Counted from the stretch's first letter, positions 21,481 through 34,129 are shown. The stretch is DNA of 64,000 nt from Poecilobothrus nobilitatus (GCA_947095535.1 OX352772.1:170586613-170650612), one strand, 5' to 3'. The notes: generated by a model not told the origin, from the sequence alone. Numbers and translations: made by a program.

Positions 21481-22280
21481 TTGAATTTAAATATTACATA
21501 TACTGAAGTATCGTATATAATATTTATATTATAAATTGTTAGAAAAAAAAAATTGTATTATGATAAGAATGTAGTTCAGTTAACTGCGGCAGTTTATTTT
21601 GCTATTTTATGTTCCTATATTACCAATTAGGTACTGGAACTTTTACTTTTATATTTCATGCATTTGAAATAAATAAAAGAATCTTAATATTAATAGAAAA
21701 AAAATAACGAAAATTAATAGCGTGCTTAGCAACAATGATTTTTTCTCAAAAGTAGTGGGACATTTGGTTGAATGACTTGTATTTATAGAGACCACTGTAA
21801 GCGACCTCATTTCTAATATAAATAGAGGCCCATATATGCGGCACAGAATGTCAACCACAAAGTTTCGTGTTATCTATTCTAGGACCACTATTATTCCCAA
21901 TTTATATTACTGCGAAAAATAATTTAAAAATAAACATCCACAAATTACCGCTTAAAGGCAAACTTTTACCTATTTGCTGATGAATGCAGTTAGTTTTATG
22001 CAGATTGATATAATACAATTACATCGAATGTATCACACGATTTTTCAATATTGTGTGAATACTTCAAAGTAAAGAGAACTATTATGAATACGTCTAAAAC
22101 AAAAATTATTAATTTTAAATTACATCAACCAAATATTAACAAAGTTGTAGCTTGAGTTGGTAATGATACGCTTGAAGAGGTTAATAAAGTTCTTAAGAAT
22201 TATCTTTAATAAAAGCTTGAAATGGTCAAAAAAATTAAACGCTTTAAATGGCATGATATTTAAATTTAAAAATAAACTGA
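21481..22280 (+). pseudogene. LINE-D RT fragment, FADE variant
   Basis: This is the inverted partner of 13331-13905. The + strand shows FADECSQ-type motif C at 21973-21984 (FADE, where the other two copies read FADD), then ILCEYFKVKR and NTSKTKIINFK. Internal stops are present. Positions 21481-21690 are AT-rich, with a segment resembling 33060-33180, probably LINE 3' UTR sequence. Confidence 0.7.
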
Positions 22281-24520
22281 CAAATAATATAAAAAATATT
22301 TATTTATTAGGTATTTTTTTAGGTATTTTTTTTTAATTTGCTTATATGTTCTTTACCGCTCCCGTTAATATTTTAGCTTCTGGTTTATTTGGCAACCCAT
22401 AAAAATAATATTTATATATTCTTTAAACATGTGTCTGATTGTTGTTGCCAGTGTTTCTTCCATTTGTAGTCTGATGATTTTCATCTGGGTATTTCGGTCA
22501 GTTATTAATGTTTTTATAGTTTAGCTTTTGGATTTCCGATACTGCTCCCTGTATTAATGCATTCGACTGGCTCCCTTTTATCTGGGCTATTTCTTGGGTA
22601 TAACTAACTATTGGTCTTCTGGCTTGATTGTAAAAAGCTGCTATTTCGTATATCAGTGGTTGCTTAGTTGCGTTAATTGGGCTGTGTCAGCTAGTTCATT
22701 CCCTTTTATATTACTGTGATCTGAAATTCATGTTATGTTAATTCTATCATTGGTTAAGTGCAGATTTTATTGCATTTCACAAAGCTCGAGCTCGGTAGTG
22801 TTCGTGCTCTGGAGTGCTTGCAGTGTGAATAATTGTTTTTCTTCTTTGTTTTGGGGTGCATATTTTATAGCTTCTTTTAGTGTATATATATCATTCGACC
22901 ATCTAGGAGGTTGTAAAGAAGTCCATGTTTCCGTTGGTACTTACTCGATCTTCTGTCGTTACTGTGTAAGCTATGCTTTTTTTGGTTTTTAACGCATCTG
23001 AAAATAGTTGCATTCAGTTTTTGTACTCTTCCGCTATTTCCGCAGCTAACTTTCTGTATCTTTGAATGTTGATAGATGTTTTGGTGAATGGTGAAATTAT
23101 TAGGTTTATTTTTGTTTAATTTATTCCTCACGAAGGAATATGGTGCCTGGTTTCTGTATTTGTTTTGTGATTTATGTTTGTTTATATCAGCAGATGCTTC
23201 TTTATATAATAGCTGATTTGTGCATGTTGGTTCTTGGATTTTTATTTTCTATATATTGTATTGCGTAGTGAGTTATTTTTGTCTATTATGCTTTTGGATG
23301 CCGTCCTGGCCGCAACTTATCCCTCCTGATCATGAAAGTGGGGATGTTCGTTACAGTGCTTAATTGCTCAATGATAGTGCGTTTTAGGACTTCATTGGCG
23401 GTTCTAATGGCTTCATTTATTAATGTTTGTATTTTGATGATGTATTGTCTGTCCGTCTGTATTGTAGGTCCATTTCAATTATAGGCACATTTTTCCAAAA
23501 TGCGCCAGCTTTGACTCACTATGTTTTAACATGTGGAGTATGTTTTATATTTTTCTCTATATCAGCTCTTTATAGATGTTGAATAACACTTCCAAAAGAG
23601 GAAATCCTTGTGGGATGCTCTGCTGTACTTTTTAGATATTTGAAAAAGTTTCGTGTGCTCTTATTATGAATTTCTTTCTGCTGAGTAGGTTGTTTATGTA
23701 CTTTTCGATTCTTCCCATATTCCATTTTTGTATTTGTTTTATTATGGCTCCTTTTTTGACTAAGTCAAACCCATTTGCGCCACTCTAGTCATTTGTTTTC
23801 TATGGTATGCGGCATAAATGTGGTGCCCACCTTGTTCTGAAACCATGCAAGTTATTAGACCTTTGTTTACTATTACAAAGGGTATCCTCTTTGCTATAAC
23901 CTTTTCCAAAGTTTGGAGAAGACGAATAGCAACGAGATAAAACGATAGGTTTTCAGTTCGTGGATTCTTTTCCCTTTTTTCCTTTGTAAAGCTTTACTAT
24001 TCTTGTTAGGAATCTTGTTCTTCCATTTTGTACCATTCTGTATGTGACCCTGTCCCCTCTCCGGGGGATGTTCCCGTTATTATCTTTAGCACCCACTACA
24101 CTTCCTCAGTCGTTATGGTTTGTCATTAGCTTTGCTTTGGCTCCTTGGTTGGATAGCTTGTTGATATATTTCTGGGTTTTTGATGTCGTTTCTTATTTTT
24201 CTTACGTACTCCTTTGCGAGTGTTTCGACTATTTCTTCATTATTTTGCGTGAGTTTGCCATTTAAATTTAACATTATTTGTTGCCATTTTTTGTGTTGTC
24301 CAATGATTTTTCTGGTATCCCTCCGCATTGTTTTGGTGTTGTTGAAGTTGATGTTGTTGGCAAATCTCACTCAGCAGGCTTTTTTTTGCATCATTTTGTT
24401 CCCTTTCTGAGTATTGGGTTTTTTAAACTCTATTAGGTTTTCTGTGTTCATATTTTGTTTGAGTCTGTGCCATCTTTTCCGAACTTCTTTCAGTAATTCT
24501 ATTACTTTTCTGTAATTCTT
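22281..24520 (-). pseudogene. LINE-C, minus arm, linker to 3' end
   Basis: On the minus strand this shows: linker (24480-24113, with NTKTMRRDTRKIIGQHKKW); RT fingers and palm fragment (24050-23600); thumb (23560-23300); and RNase H remnant (23130-22680) with SNIKGNELAD at 22686-22715. That is the only LINE-C copy here keeping the last RNase H Asp. The 3' end is at about 22300. The SINE-S target (24100-24118) is empty. The palm is deleted around 23590, so no YxDD is present. It overlaps 16429-17525 in the linker and RT start, so this is a second element copy. Confidence 0.75.
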
Positions 24521-25823
24521 TATTTTGGAAGCTTCCGAACGAGCCCCAGAGCAAACAAGATTATCTCCAAAACCAACAAAGATAGAAACTTTAAATATTT
24601 TACAATGATGTTCCTTCCCGTTTGATTTATGTCTCTGAAATTTAAGAGGATTTGGTTCATGGGTTTGGATTTTGGAAGCTTCCGAACGAGCACCAGAGCA
24701 AACGAAATTATCTCCAAATCCAAGAAAGGTAGAACCTTTAAATTTTTTACAATGATGTTGCTACCCGTTCGCTTTATGTCTCTGAAATTTAAGAGGATTT
24801 GGTTCATGGGTTTGGATTTTGGAAGCTTCCGAACGAGTCCAAGAGCAAATGAGATTATCTCCAAAAACAATAAAGATATAACCTTTAAATTAGGCAAAAT
24901 GGTGTTCTTTCATGTTTGATTTAGGTCTCTGAAATTTGAGAGGATTTGGTGCATGGGTTCGGAATTTGGAAGCTTCCGAACGAGCCCCAGAGCAAACGAG
25001 ATTATCTCCAAATTCAACAAAGATAGAACCTTCAAATTTTGTAGAATGATGCTCCTTCCCGTTCGATTTATGTCTCTGAAATTTAAGAGGATTTGGTCCA
25101 TGGGTTTTGGATTTTGGAATCTTCCGAACGAGCACCAGAGCAAATGAGATTATCACCAAAACCAATTAAGATATAACCTTTAAATTTGGCAGAGTGGTGT
25201 TCTTTCATTTTTTATTTAAGTCTCTGAAATTTAACAGGTTTTGGTTCATGGGTTCTTACCTTGGAAGCTTCCGAACGAGCCCCAGAGCAAACGAGTATAT
25301 CTCCACAACCAACAAAGATAGAACTTTTATTTTTAGTACAAAGGTGTTCTGTTATGTTTCCTTTTCTGTAAAATTGGAAACTGACATTTGAAAGAATTTG
25401 AACCATTTGTTCGTATTTTGGAAGCTTCCGAACGAGCACAAGAGCAACGAGCATATCTCCAAAACCAACAAAAGTAGAACCTTTAAATTTACTACAGTGG
25501 TGTTCTTGCATGTTTTCTTTATGTTCCTGAGATGGATTTGATGAATTGGAGTGGCAATTCGGGTACCTGACACACACCTCCCAAGGACTATGAATCTTCG
25601 AAATTAATAAAGATAGAACCTTAAAATTTTTTACAAAGGTTTCAAGCATATCCTAAGAGGATGATTCTTTTACGTTTCTGAAATTCGAATTGAGTAAGAC
25701 AGAAAAGGGAAGAAGATCAAGCAGCTGCCAAAAAAAACTTATGGATTTTTAATTTAATTCGAATTATTCAGATGTAGGGTATTAATAAGTCGGTTGCATC
25801 GACTTACTGTTACATTTACTTGT
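24521..25823 (+). mobile_element. HINE unit a (5' truncated)
   Basis: Seven satellite monomers (24521-25480) are followed by the complete 3' block: sub-terminal GATGTAGGGTAT (25771-25782), stem-loop AAGTCGGTTGCATCGACTT (25787-25805) and an 18-base tail. The next base starts the 5' terminus of unit b. The 5' part is replaced by LINE-C at 24520. Confidence 0.8.
25787..25805 (+). other. HINE 3' stem-loop
   Basis: AAGTCGGTTGCATCGACTT has a 6-bp perfect stem (AAGTCG/CGACTT) with a 7-base loop. It is conserved at 14907-14920 (broken by LINE-E) and in unit c. Helitron-type elements have a hairpin near the 3' end, and Helentrons and DINE-1 elements carry one after a sub-terminal inverted repeat, as here. 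Confidence 0.7.
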
Positions 25824-28800
25824 TATACCCTACACCTAAAGTATAGGGTATATTAACTTTTGTATGGTGTTTGTAACCACCAAAAGGAAGCGAGTTAGAT
25901 ATGGACATGTATATATATTCTGAATCAGGATCACCTCCTAAGTCGGTTTAACGATGTCCGTCCGCCGTTCGCACGATAACTCAAAAACTAATAAAGCTAT
26001 CTTGATGAAATTTATATAGTAAGTTACTAATTACGAAAGGAAGGTTTAATTCGAATCTGCACAAAATCGGTTCATGGGTTCGGATTCTGGAAGCTTCCGA
26101 ATGATTCCGGAGCAAATGAGATTATCTTCAAAACCAACAAAGATAGAACCTTTAAATTTTGTACAATGATCTTCCTCCCCGTTCGATTTATGTCTCTGAA
26201 ATGTAGAAGAATTTGGTACATGGGTTTGGATTATGGAAGCTTCCGAACGAGCACCAGAGCAAATGAGATTATCTCCAAAACCAATAAAGATATAACCTTC
26301 AAATTTGACATATTGGTGTTCCTTCGTGTTTTATTTAAGTCTTTAAAATTTGAGTGGATTTAGTCCATGGGTTCGGGTTTTGGAAGCTCCCGAACGAGCC
26401 CCAGAGCAAACGAGATTATCTCCAAAATCAACAAAGATAGAACCTTTAAATTTTGTACAATGATGTTCCTTCTCGTTCGATTTATGTCTCTAAAATTTAA
26501 GAGGATTTGGTTCATGGGTTCTTATCTTGGAAGCTTCCGAACGAGCCTCAGAGCAAACGAGTATATCCCCACAACCAACAAAAATAGAACCTTTATTTTT
26601 AGTACAAGAGTGTGCTGTTATGTTTCCTTATCAATAAAATTGGAAACTGACATTTGAAAGAATTTGAAACATGGATTTGTATTTTGGAAGTTTCCGAACG
26701 AGCCCCAGAGCAAACGATATTGTCTCCAAAAAACCAACAAATTTAAATTTTTTACAATGATGTTCCTTCCCGTTTGGTTCATGGGTTTGGATTTTGGAAG
26801 CTTCCGAACGAGCCCCAAAGCAAACGAGTATATCTCCACAACCAACAAAGATAGAACCTTTATTTTTAGTACAAGAGTGTGCTGTTATGTTTCCTTTTCT
26901 ATAAAATTGGAAACTGACATTGAAAGAATTTGAAACACGGATTCGAGTATATCTACACAACCAACAAAGAAAGAAAAATTGAAATATAAAATTGCAAACT
27001 GACGTTGAAAGAATTTAAAACATGGATTCGTATATTGGAAGATTCCGAACGAGCCCCAGAGCAAACGAGATTATCTCCAAAATCAACAAAGATAGAACCT
27101 TTAAATTTTTTACAATGATGTTCCTTCCAGTTTATTTATGTCTCTGACTTTTAAGAGGACATGGTCGATGGGTTTGGATTTTGGAAGCTTCCGAACGAGC
27201 ACCAGAGCAAATGAGATTATCACCAAAACCAATTAAGATATAACCTTTAAATTTGGCAGAGTGGTGTTCTTTCATTTTTTATTTAAGTCCCTGAAATTTA
27301 ACAGGTTTTGGTTCATGGGTTCTTATCTTGGAAGCTTCCGAACGAGCCCCAGAGCAAACGAGTATATCTCCACAACCAACAAAGATAGAACTTTTATTTT
27401 TAGTACAAAGGTGTGCTGTTATGTTTCCTTTTCTGTAAAATTGGAAACTGACATTTGAAAGAATTTGAACCATGGATTCGTATATTGGAAGCTTCCGAAC
27501 GAGCCTCAGAGCAAATGAGATTATCTCGTAAAACAACAAAGATATAACCTTTAAATTTGGCAGAATGGTGTTCTTCCATGTGTGATTTAAGTCTCTGAAA
27601 TTTGAGAGGATTTTAGACATGGGTTCGGATTTTGGAAGCTTCCGAACGAGCCCCAAAGCAAACGAGTATATCTCCACAACCAACAAAGATAGAACCTTTA
27701 TTTTTAGTACAAGAGTGTGCTGTTATGTTTCCTTTTCTATAAAATTGGAAACTGACATTTGAAAGAATTTGAACCATGGATTCGTATATTGGAAGCTTCC
27801 GAACGAAACTCAGAGCAAATGAGATTATCTCGTAAAACAACAAAGATATAACCATTAAATTTGGCAGAATGGTGTTCTTCCATGTTTGATTTAAGTCTCT
27901 GAAATTTGAGAGGATTTTAGACATGGGTTCGGATTTTGGAAGCTTCCGAACGAGCCCCAAAGCAAACGAGTATATCTCCAAATTCAACAAAGATAGAACC
28001 TTTAAATTTTGCACAATGATGTTCCTACCCGTTCGATTTATGTCTCTGAAATTTAAGAGGATTTGGTTCATGGGTTTGGATTTTGTAAGCTTCCGAACGA
28101 GCACCAGAGCAAACGAGAATATCTCCAAATCCAAGAAAGATAGAACCTTTAAATTTTGCACAATGATGTTCCTACCCGTTCGATTTATGTCTCTGAAATT
28201 TAAGAGGATTTGGTTCATGGGTTTGGATTTTGGAAGTTTCCGAACGAGCACCAGAGCAAACGAGATTATCTCCAAATTCAACAAAGATTGAACCTTAAAA
28301 TTTTGTACAATGATGTTCCTACCCGTTCGATTTATGTCTCTGAAATTTAAGAGGATTTGGTTAATGGGTTCTTATCTTGGAAGCTTCCGAACGAGCCCCA
28401 GAGCAAACGAGTATATCTCTAAATTCAACAAAGATAGAACCTTTAAATTTTGCACAATGATGTTCCTACCCGTTCGATTTATGTCTCTGAAATTTTTAAG
28501 AAGATTTGGTTAATGGGTTTGGATTTTGGAAGCTTACGAACGAGCACCAGAGCAAACGAGATTATCTCCAAATCCAAGAAAGATAGAACCTTTAAATTTT
28601 GCACAATGATGTTCCTACCCGTTCGATTTATGTCTCTGCAATGTAGAAGAATTTGGTACATGGGTTTGGATTTTGGAAGCTTTCGAACGAGCACCAGAGC
28701 AAATGAGATTATCTCCAAAACCAATAAAGATATAACCTTCAAATTTGACATAGTGGTGTTCCTTCGTGTTTTATTTAAGTCCTTAAAATTTGAGTGGATT

Positions 28801-29202
28801 TGGTCCATGGGTTCGGGTTTTGGAAGCTCCCGAACGAGCCCCAGAGCAAACGAGATTATCTCCAAAATCAACAAAGATAGAACCTTTAAATTTTGTACAA
28901 TGATGTTCCTTCTCGTTCGATTTATGTCTCTAAAATTTAAGAGGTTTTGGTTCATGGGTTCTTATCTTGGAAGCTTCCGAACGAGCCTCAGAGCAAACGA
29001 GTATAAAAAGCTTCCGAACGAGCCCCAGAGCAAACAGTATATCTCCACAACCAACAAAGCTAGAACTTTTATTTTTAGTATAAAGGTGTTTTGTTAGGTT
29101 TTCTTTTCTGTAAAATTGGAAACTGACATTTGAAAGAATTTGAACCAGGGGTTCGTATTTTGGAAACTTCCGGACGAGCACAAGAGCAGCGAGCATATCT
29201 CC
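25824..29202 (+). mobile_element. HINE unit b (3' truncated)
   Basis: It begins with TATACCCTACACC directly after the end of unit a, then the 5' block (to about 26090, with a short GTCY tract) and about 22 monomers. It is cut inside the last monomer type at 29202, where the 5' block of unit c starts. There is no coding capacity for a Rep/helicase, so it is non-autonomous. Confidence 0.8.
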
Positions 29203-31335
29203 TTAACTTTTAACTTTTGTAACCACCAAAAGGAAGAGAGTTAGATATGGACATGTATATATATTCTGAATCAGCATCACCTCCTGAGTCGATTTAACTA
29301 TGTCCGTCCGTCCGTTCGCACAATGACTCAAAAACTAATAAAGCTATCTTGATGAAATTTATATAGCAGGTTACTAATTACGAATAACTCTAATTACGTT
29401 AAGTTCGAATCTGGACAAAAGCAGTCCATGGGTTCGGATTCTGGAAGCTTCCGAATTGTTCCGGAGCAATCGAGATTATCTCCAAAACCAACAAAGATAG
29501 AACCTTTAAATTTTTTACAATGATGCTCCTTTCCGTTCGATATATATCTCTGAAATTTAAGAGGATTTGGTCCATGGGTTTGGATTTTAGAAGCTTCCGA
29601 ACGAGCACCAGAGCAAATGAGATTATCTCCAAAACCAATAAAGATATAACTTTCAAATTTGACAGAGTGGTGTGTTTTCATGTTTTATTTAAGTCTCTGA
29701 AATTTGAGAGAATTTGATTGAACGAGCCCCAGAGCAAATGAAATTATCTCCAAAACCAACAAAGATAGAACCTTTAAATTTTGGATTTTGGAAGCTTCCG
29801 AACGAGCCCCAGAGCAAATGAGATTATCTCCAAAAACAACAAAGATATAACCTTTAAATTTGGCAGAATGTTGTTCTTTCATGTTTGATTTAGGTCTCTG
29901 AAATTTGAGCCTCAGAGCAAATGATATTATCTCCAAAAGCTGTAACCTCTAAATTATGCAGAATGGTGTTCCTCCATGTTTGATTTGTGTTTTTGAAATT
30001 TGGGAGGATTTGGTCCATGGGCTCAAATCTTGGAAGCTTCCTGACGAGCCCCAGAGCAAACGAGTATATCTGCACAACCAACAAAGATAAAACTTTTATT
30101 TTTAGTACAAAGGTGTTCTGTTATGTTTTCTTTTCTATAAAATTGGAAACTGACATTTGAAAGAACTTGAACCATGGGTTCGTATTTTGGAAACTTCCGC
30201 ACGAGCACAATAGCAACGAGCATATCTCCAAAACCAACAAAAGTGGAACCTTTAAAATTTTTACAATAATGTTCCTTCCCGTTTGATTTATTTCTCTGAA
30301 ATTTAAGAGGATATGGTTCAGAAGTTTGGATTTTCGAAGCTTCCGAACGAGCCCCAGAGCAAATGAGATTATGTCCAAAAACAACAAAGATATAATCTTT
30401 AAATTTGGTAGAATTGTGTTCTTTCATGTTCGATTTAGGTCACTGAAATTTGAGAGAATTTGGTCCTTGGGTTCGGATTTTGGAAGCTTCCGAACGAGTC
30501 CCAGAGCAAAGGAGATATTCTCCAAAATCAACAAAGATGGGACCTTTAAATTTTGTACAATGATGTTTCTTCCCGTGCGATTTATGCCTCTGAAATTTAA
30601 GAGGATTTGCTTTAAGGGTTTGGATTTTGGAAGCTTCCAAACGAGCACCAGAGCAAATGAGATTATCTCCTAAACCAACTAAGATATAACCTTTAAATTT
30701 GGCAGAGTGGTGTTTTTTGATGTTTTATTTAAGTCTCTTAAATTTGAGAGGATTTGGTTCATGGATTCTTATCTTGGCAACTTCCGGACGAGCCCCAGAG
30801 CAAGCGAGTATATCTCCACAACCAACAAAGATAGAACTTTTATTTTTAGTCAAAGGTGTTCTGTTATGTTTTCTTTTCTGTAAAATTGAAAACTGACATT
30901 TGAAAGAATTTGAACCATGGGTTCGTATTTGGGAAACTTCCGGACGAGCACAAGAGCAACGAGCATATCTCCAAAATCAACAAAAGTAGAACCTTTAAAT
31001 TTAGTACAATGCCGTTCTGCCATGTTTTCTTTTTGTTCCTGAGATGGATTCAATGATTTTCGATGGCAATTCGGGTACCTGACACACACCTCCCAAAGTC
31101 TAACAATCTTCGAAATTAATAAAGATAGAAACTTAAAATTTTTTACAAGGGTTTCAAGCATATTCCAAGAGGATGCCTCTTTTACGTTCCTGAAATTCTA
31201 GTTGAATAAGACAGAAAAGGGAAAAAGTTGAAGCAGCTGCCAAAGAAACTTATGGATTTTTAATTTAATTCGAATTATTCAGGTGTATGGTATTAATACG
31301 TCGGTTGCATCGACTTACTGTTGCATTTACTTGTC
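29203..31335 (+). mobile_element. HINE unit c
   Basis: The 5' block lacks the terminal hairpin (starts at about 29203). About 12 monomers follow, including shortened ones near 29700-29900, then the 3' block (31030-31335) with the stem-loop at about 31293-31311. It ends at ACTTGT, immediately followed by the LINE-B A-rich terminus. Confidence 0.8.
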
Positions 31336-32540
31336 TTTTATTTATTTCAATCTACTGTAAAATTTCCCTTACGGATAGTGCTTATAATATAAAAGTTAAA
31401 TATATAATAATTTTTATATAATAAAACAAAACAATGTTAAGAATATTATAGAAATAATAGAAATTCATTAACAAGAATTAGAAAAAAAATACTAATTATG
31501 AAAAAAGTTACATACTAAGTTTAAGAATATAAAATTTAAATTATGTAATTTAAAATGAAAATAAAAATTCACAGGTATAGTTTAATGCAACCAATAATCT
31601 GATAAATTTGAAGTACGGTTTCGATGTTAGATCATTAATCAAACTGAAAAATGATGTTTAGACTTTAGATAGGAGAATTGTATGGTATTGTATGGTAGTT
31701 CTATGACTTTGAGAACACAAAAATATTAAGCTTGTAAAATGGAATATATCAAGAATATTTGTCCTACTAAAAAAACCAAGAATGGAAAGACAGTTAATTC
31801 TTGAAATTAAGACATCATAGGAGAATATAACAGAAGAAATATTCCCGCTTCTCTTAAGAGTAAATAACTTAATGAGTTGACATTTAGGTAGATAACCAGA
31901 AATCTAAGGGTGCCAGTCAAACCTCTGTTGGTCTCCGCCAACTTCCTCATATGAAATTTAAATTAGACCGGCTGACTTTTCTGGATCCAAATTCTTTAGG
32001 ATTTTTAGAACTGTACTATTCCAAAAGAAAGTTTTATCAAAGAAACAGTCAACAACGGGGAGAATGGATGGTGTCTGTATTAACAGGGGTCGTGATGAAT
32101 TGGAGGTGAAACATTTACCAAGTATAACTCTCCTATACCAGTTTCTGATCGCTGTTTCTATTACTCTTGTAGGTTTAAAAAGCTTCTTTCTTTATAAATA
32201 TTGTATTTGCACAAATGTGATTAAATCAGGATTTGAATGATCTTTTAATATAGACAAGTATCTAGTCTTGCGTCCCTAAGAGAATTATTTCACTAATCGT
32301 GAAGTCAATACTTCTGTTGCTAAACTACAAACACCAATCAATAGTTTTAAAAAATTCTGTTTAACTTTCCCACTTAGTATGGAAATTCTATTCTATTTTT
32401 TGTGCTTTAGCCCTTTGAGTAGTCCTTAGTACTCTGGTATTGTTGAATTTTCTCGGTATTACTGAGTGCTCTGGTATCTCGAAGCTTGCGTTAATCAAGC
32501 AGTGAGCAGAACAACCAAGAGGAAAGCTCACTGAAAGATT
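31336..32540 (-). pseudogene. LINE-B 3' remnant, divergent third copy
   Basis: This is homologous to 5046-6310 but clearly older or from another lineage, with many substitutions and a deletion of about 120 bp near 31700. It has the same layout: A-rich 3' end beside the HINE end, C-terminal region, missing RT, then a linker piece. No frame is long. Confidence 0.65.
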
Positions 32541-32860
32541 ATATTTCTCAAGATGTGTAATCAGAGAAAGGTCTACAACATGAGCAGTCTGGTCCTCACC
32601 GTCTTGAAATTTATAGGGATTTTGAACAAGATGATGAATTAGTGAAATCAGTTTATATTATGGATATTGAAATCACTAGCAACAATAACTTAAGATTCTG
32701 GGTTTAATTCCAAAATTGCATTAATCAGCTGGCTGATGAAAATTTCAATCTCCGAAAAAGACTCAGGTTCAATAGAGTTTGAAGATCTGTACAAATAACA
32801 CAATAATTCTAATTTTATTTCATCTCAGAGAATTTCTGTTTCTGGCTCAAAATTATTTAA
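32541..32860 (-). pseudogene. LINE endonuclease fragment, LINE-A-like
   Basis: The minus strand reads ELLCYLYRSSNS...INAILELNPESKLLLL, aligning by eye with the LINE-A endonuclease stretch before GDFN (4320-4210). The metal-binding motif is destroyed. This is a divergent relative of LINE-A, not a copy of it. Confidence 0.6.
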
Positions 32861-33060
32861 CCGATTACACTTGAATACACAAAATAGTCAGAATTTTAAC
32901 AGATTTAAAGCGCAGTTCAACCAATTCCTGTTACTATCTGAAAACCTTATTGATATTATATAGATTAACTAAACATTTTTAATTTTTGTATTTTGTTTTG
33001 TTAATTAATAATTATTATTTATTATTGAATTGCTATGAAGTAAATAAACACACATGATAC
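32825..33060 (+). pseudogene. LINE ORF2 C-terminus and 3' UTR fragment
   Basis: The + strand reads LFNRLHLNTQNSQNFNRFKAQ and ends at a stop at 32958-32960. This is the 'LP..IRN..N...FK..L' type tail of CR1/Jockey-group ORF2. It is followed by AT-rich sequence and TAATAATTATTATT repeats. The parent family is unknown. Confidence 0.55.
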
Positions 33061-34129
33061 TGAAATATCATATGTACATTGTAAATTGTAAGAAAGAAAT
33101 AATAGTAAGAAAGACATAATATATTATATGATAAGCATGTAAATATGTACGTATGTTAATATTTTATGTTTTAATATTTCTACATTTAATTGCTATTTAT
33201 ATTAATCTGTCAATTGGAAGAAAACCGTCAAAATTTAACATTTTTGAGAAATATACTGCAAAATAATCTTCTAAGTGAGATTTTTCAAATGACAGAACCT
33301 CATGTAAAAATTCTTATTCTTTTTGAGAGTAACACACATAAATGTAACAAGAAAATTATTTTTAGATATAAGAAATATGGTTTAGTGAAGATCTAGTTCA
33401 GTTATATAAAGTTCCAAACTATAATGTAGTTCAGTCATATAGGAAAGATTCTTATGGAGGTTATTATATGTATATTACATGACAACACTCCTTTATTTTT
33501 TAGTTATGAAAAAAAAATTTCATATTTTTTTTAAATATTAAACTTAAACAAGTGCACATTTTTTAATTTTTTGTTTTTATGTCACTCCAAAGAATTGTTG
33601 TGAAAAAATTAAATTTTAAATTTTAATTGATTCCGTTTTTTATGGCTACACTCCAATGGCGGCAAGATAAGTATTTTTCTTTCTTCAATCTTCAAAATTT
33701 AATTTAAAAAACAAAATGTACATTTTTGTTTTTTTTATACAACAAATAAAGGAAAAAACTCATTATGATTTGATTTTATTTGTCGAATTATATTAAATTT
33801 CTATAATTTTTAATTTTTCTGAATAAACAACAATATATCATAATTTTTAATTAAACACGCTCTGTTGGTTTTATCTACTTTAATTTACATTTCTTTTTTT
33901 TTTTACTTCTTCTTAATATCAGCAACTTATGGTAAACAAATATATCTTCTAAAATCAATCTCTCTTCCACTCGTGTGATGGATGCTGCTGTTCTTCTTTG
34001 ATTCTCAATTCGCTCACTTTTTAATAACACCATAATTATTACCGTAATTTAATTTATTAATTTCTGGTAGCAAATTTTGCTTTTACTGAGTTTTTAGGTC
34101 TAGTTACGTTCAATACTTAAAAGTGTATG
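33061..34129. other. AT-rich stretch, nothing recognised
   Basis: It is very AT-rich, with homopolymer runs at 33508-33530, 33730-33740 and 33894-33905. Positions 33060-33180 weakly resemble 21490-21570. A short frame at 33190-33396 has no family features. I see no RNA or regulatory signal I can defend. Confidence 0.5.

Larger units (their letters stand above)
24521..31030 (+). repeat. 147-bp satellite array, about 40 monomers
   Basis: The phrase CTTCCGAACGAG recurs at 28090, 28237, 28384, 28533, 28680, 28827 and 28974, giving spacings of 147, 147, 149, 147, 147 and 147 bp. Three monomer subtypes differ after the AGATAGAACC phrase. Subtypes repeat in blocks: about 305 bp at 27360-27660 is nearly repeated at 27660-27965, and about 450 bp at 26150-26600 recurs at 28600-29000, showing unequal exchange. 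As 147 is 49 codons, frames stay open across monomers on both strands (up to 223 codons), which I treat as an artefact. Confidence 0.92.

Noticed and set aside
27613..28284. 223-codon minus-strand frame as a novel repeat protein gene
   Set aside because: It is entirely satellite monomers whose 147-bp length preserves frame, and the opposite strand is equally open. No promoter, start context or conservation argument supports a gene.
24521..31030. CRISPR-like array
   Set aside because: Monomers are contiguous 147-bp repeats without unique spacers, in a clearly eukaryotic element context.
33190..33396. 68-codon frame as a small host gene
   Set aside because: No family resemblance, splice signals or conserved copy, and the base composition is that of the surrounding AT-rich DNA.
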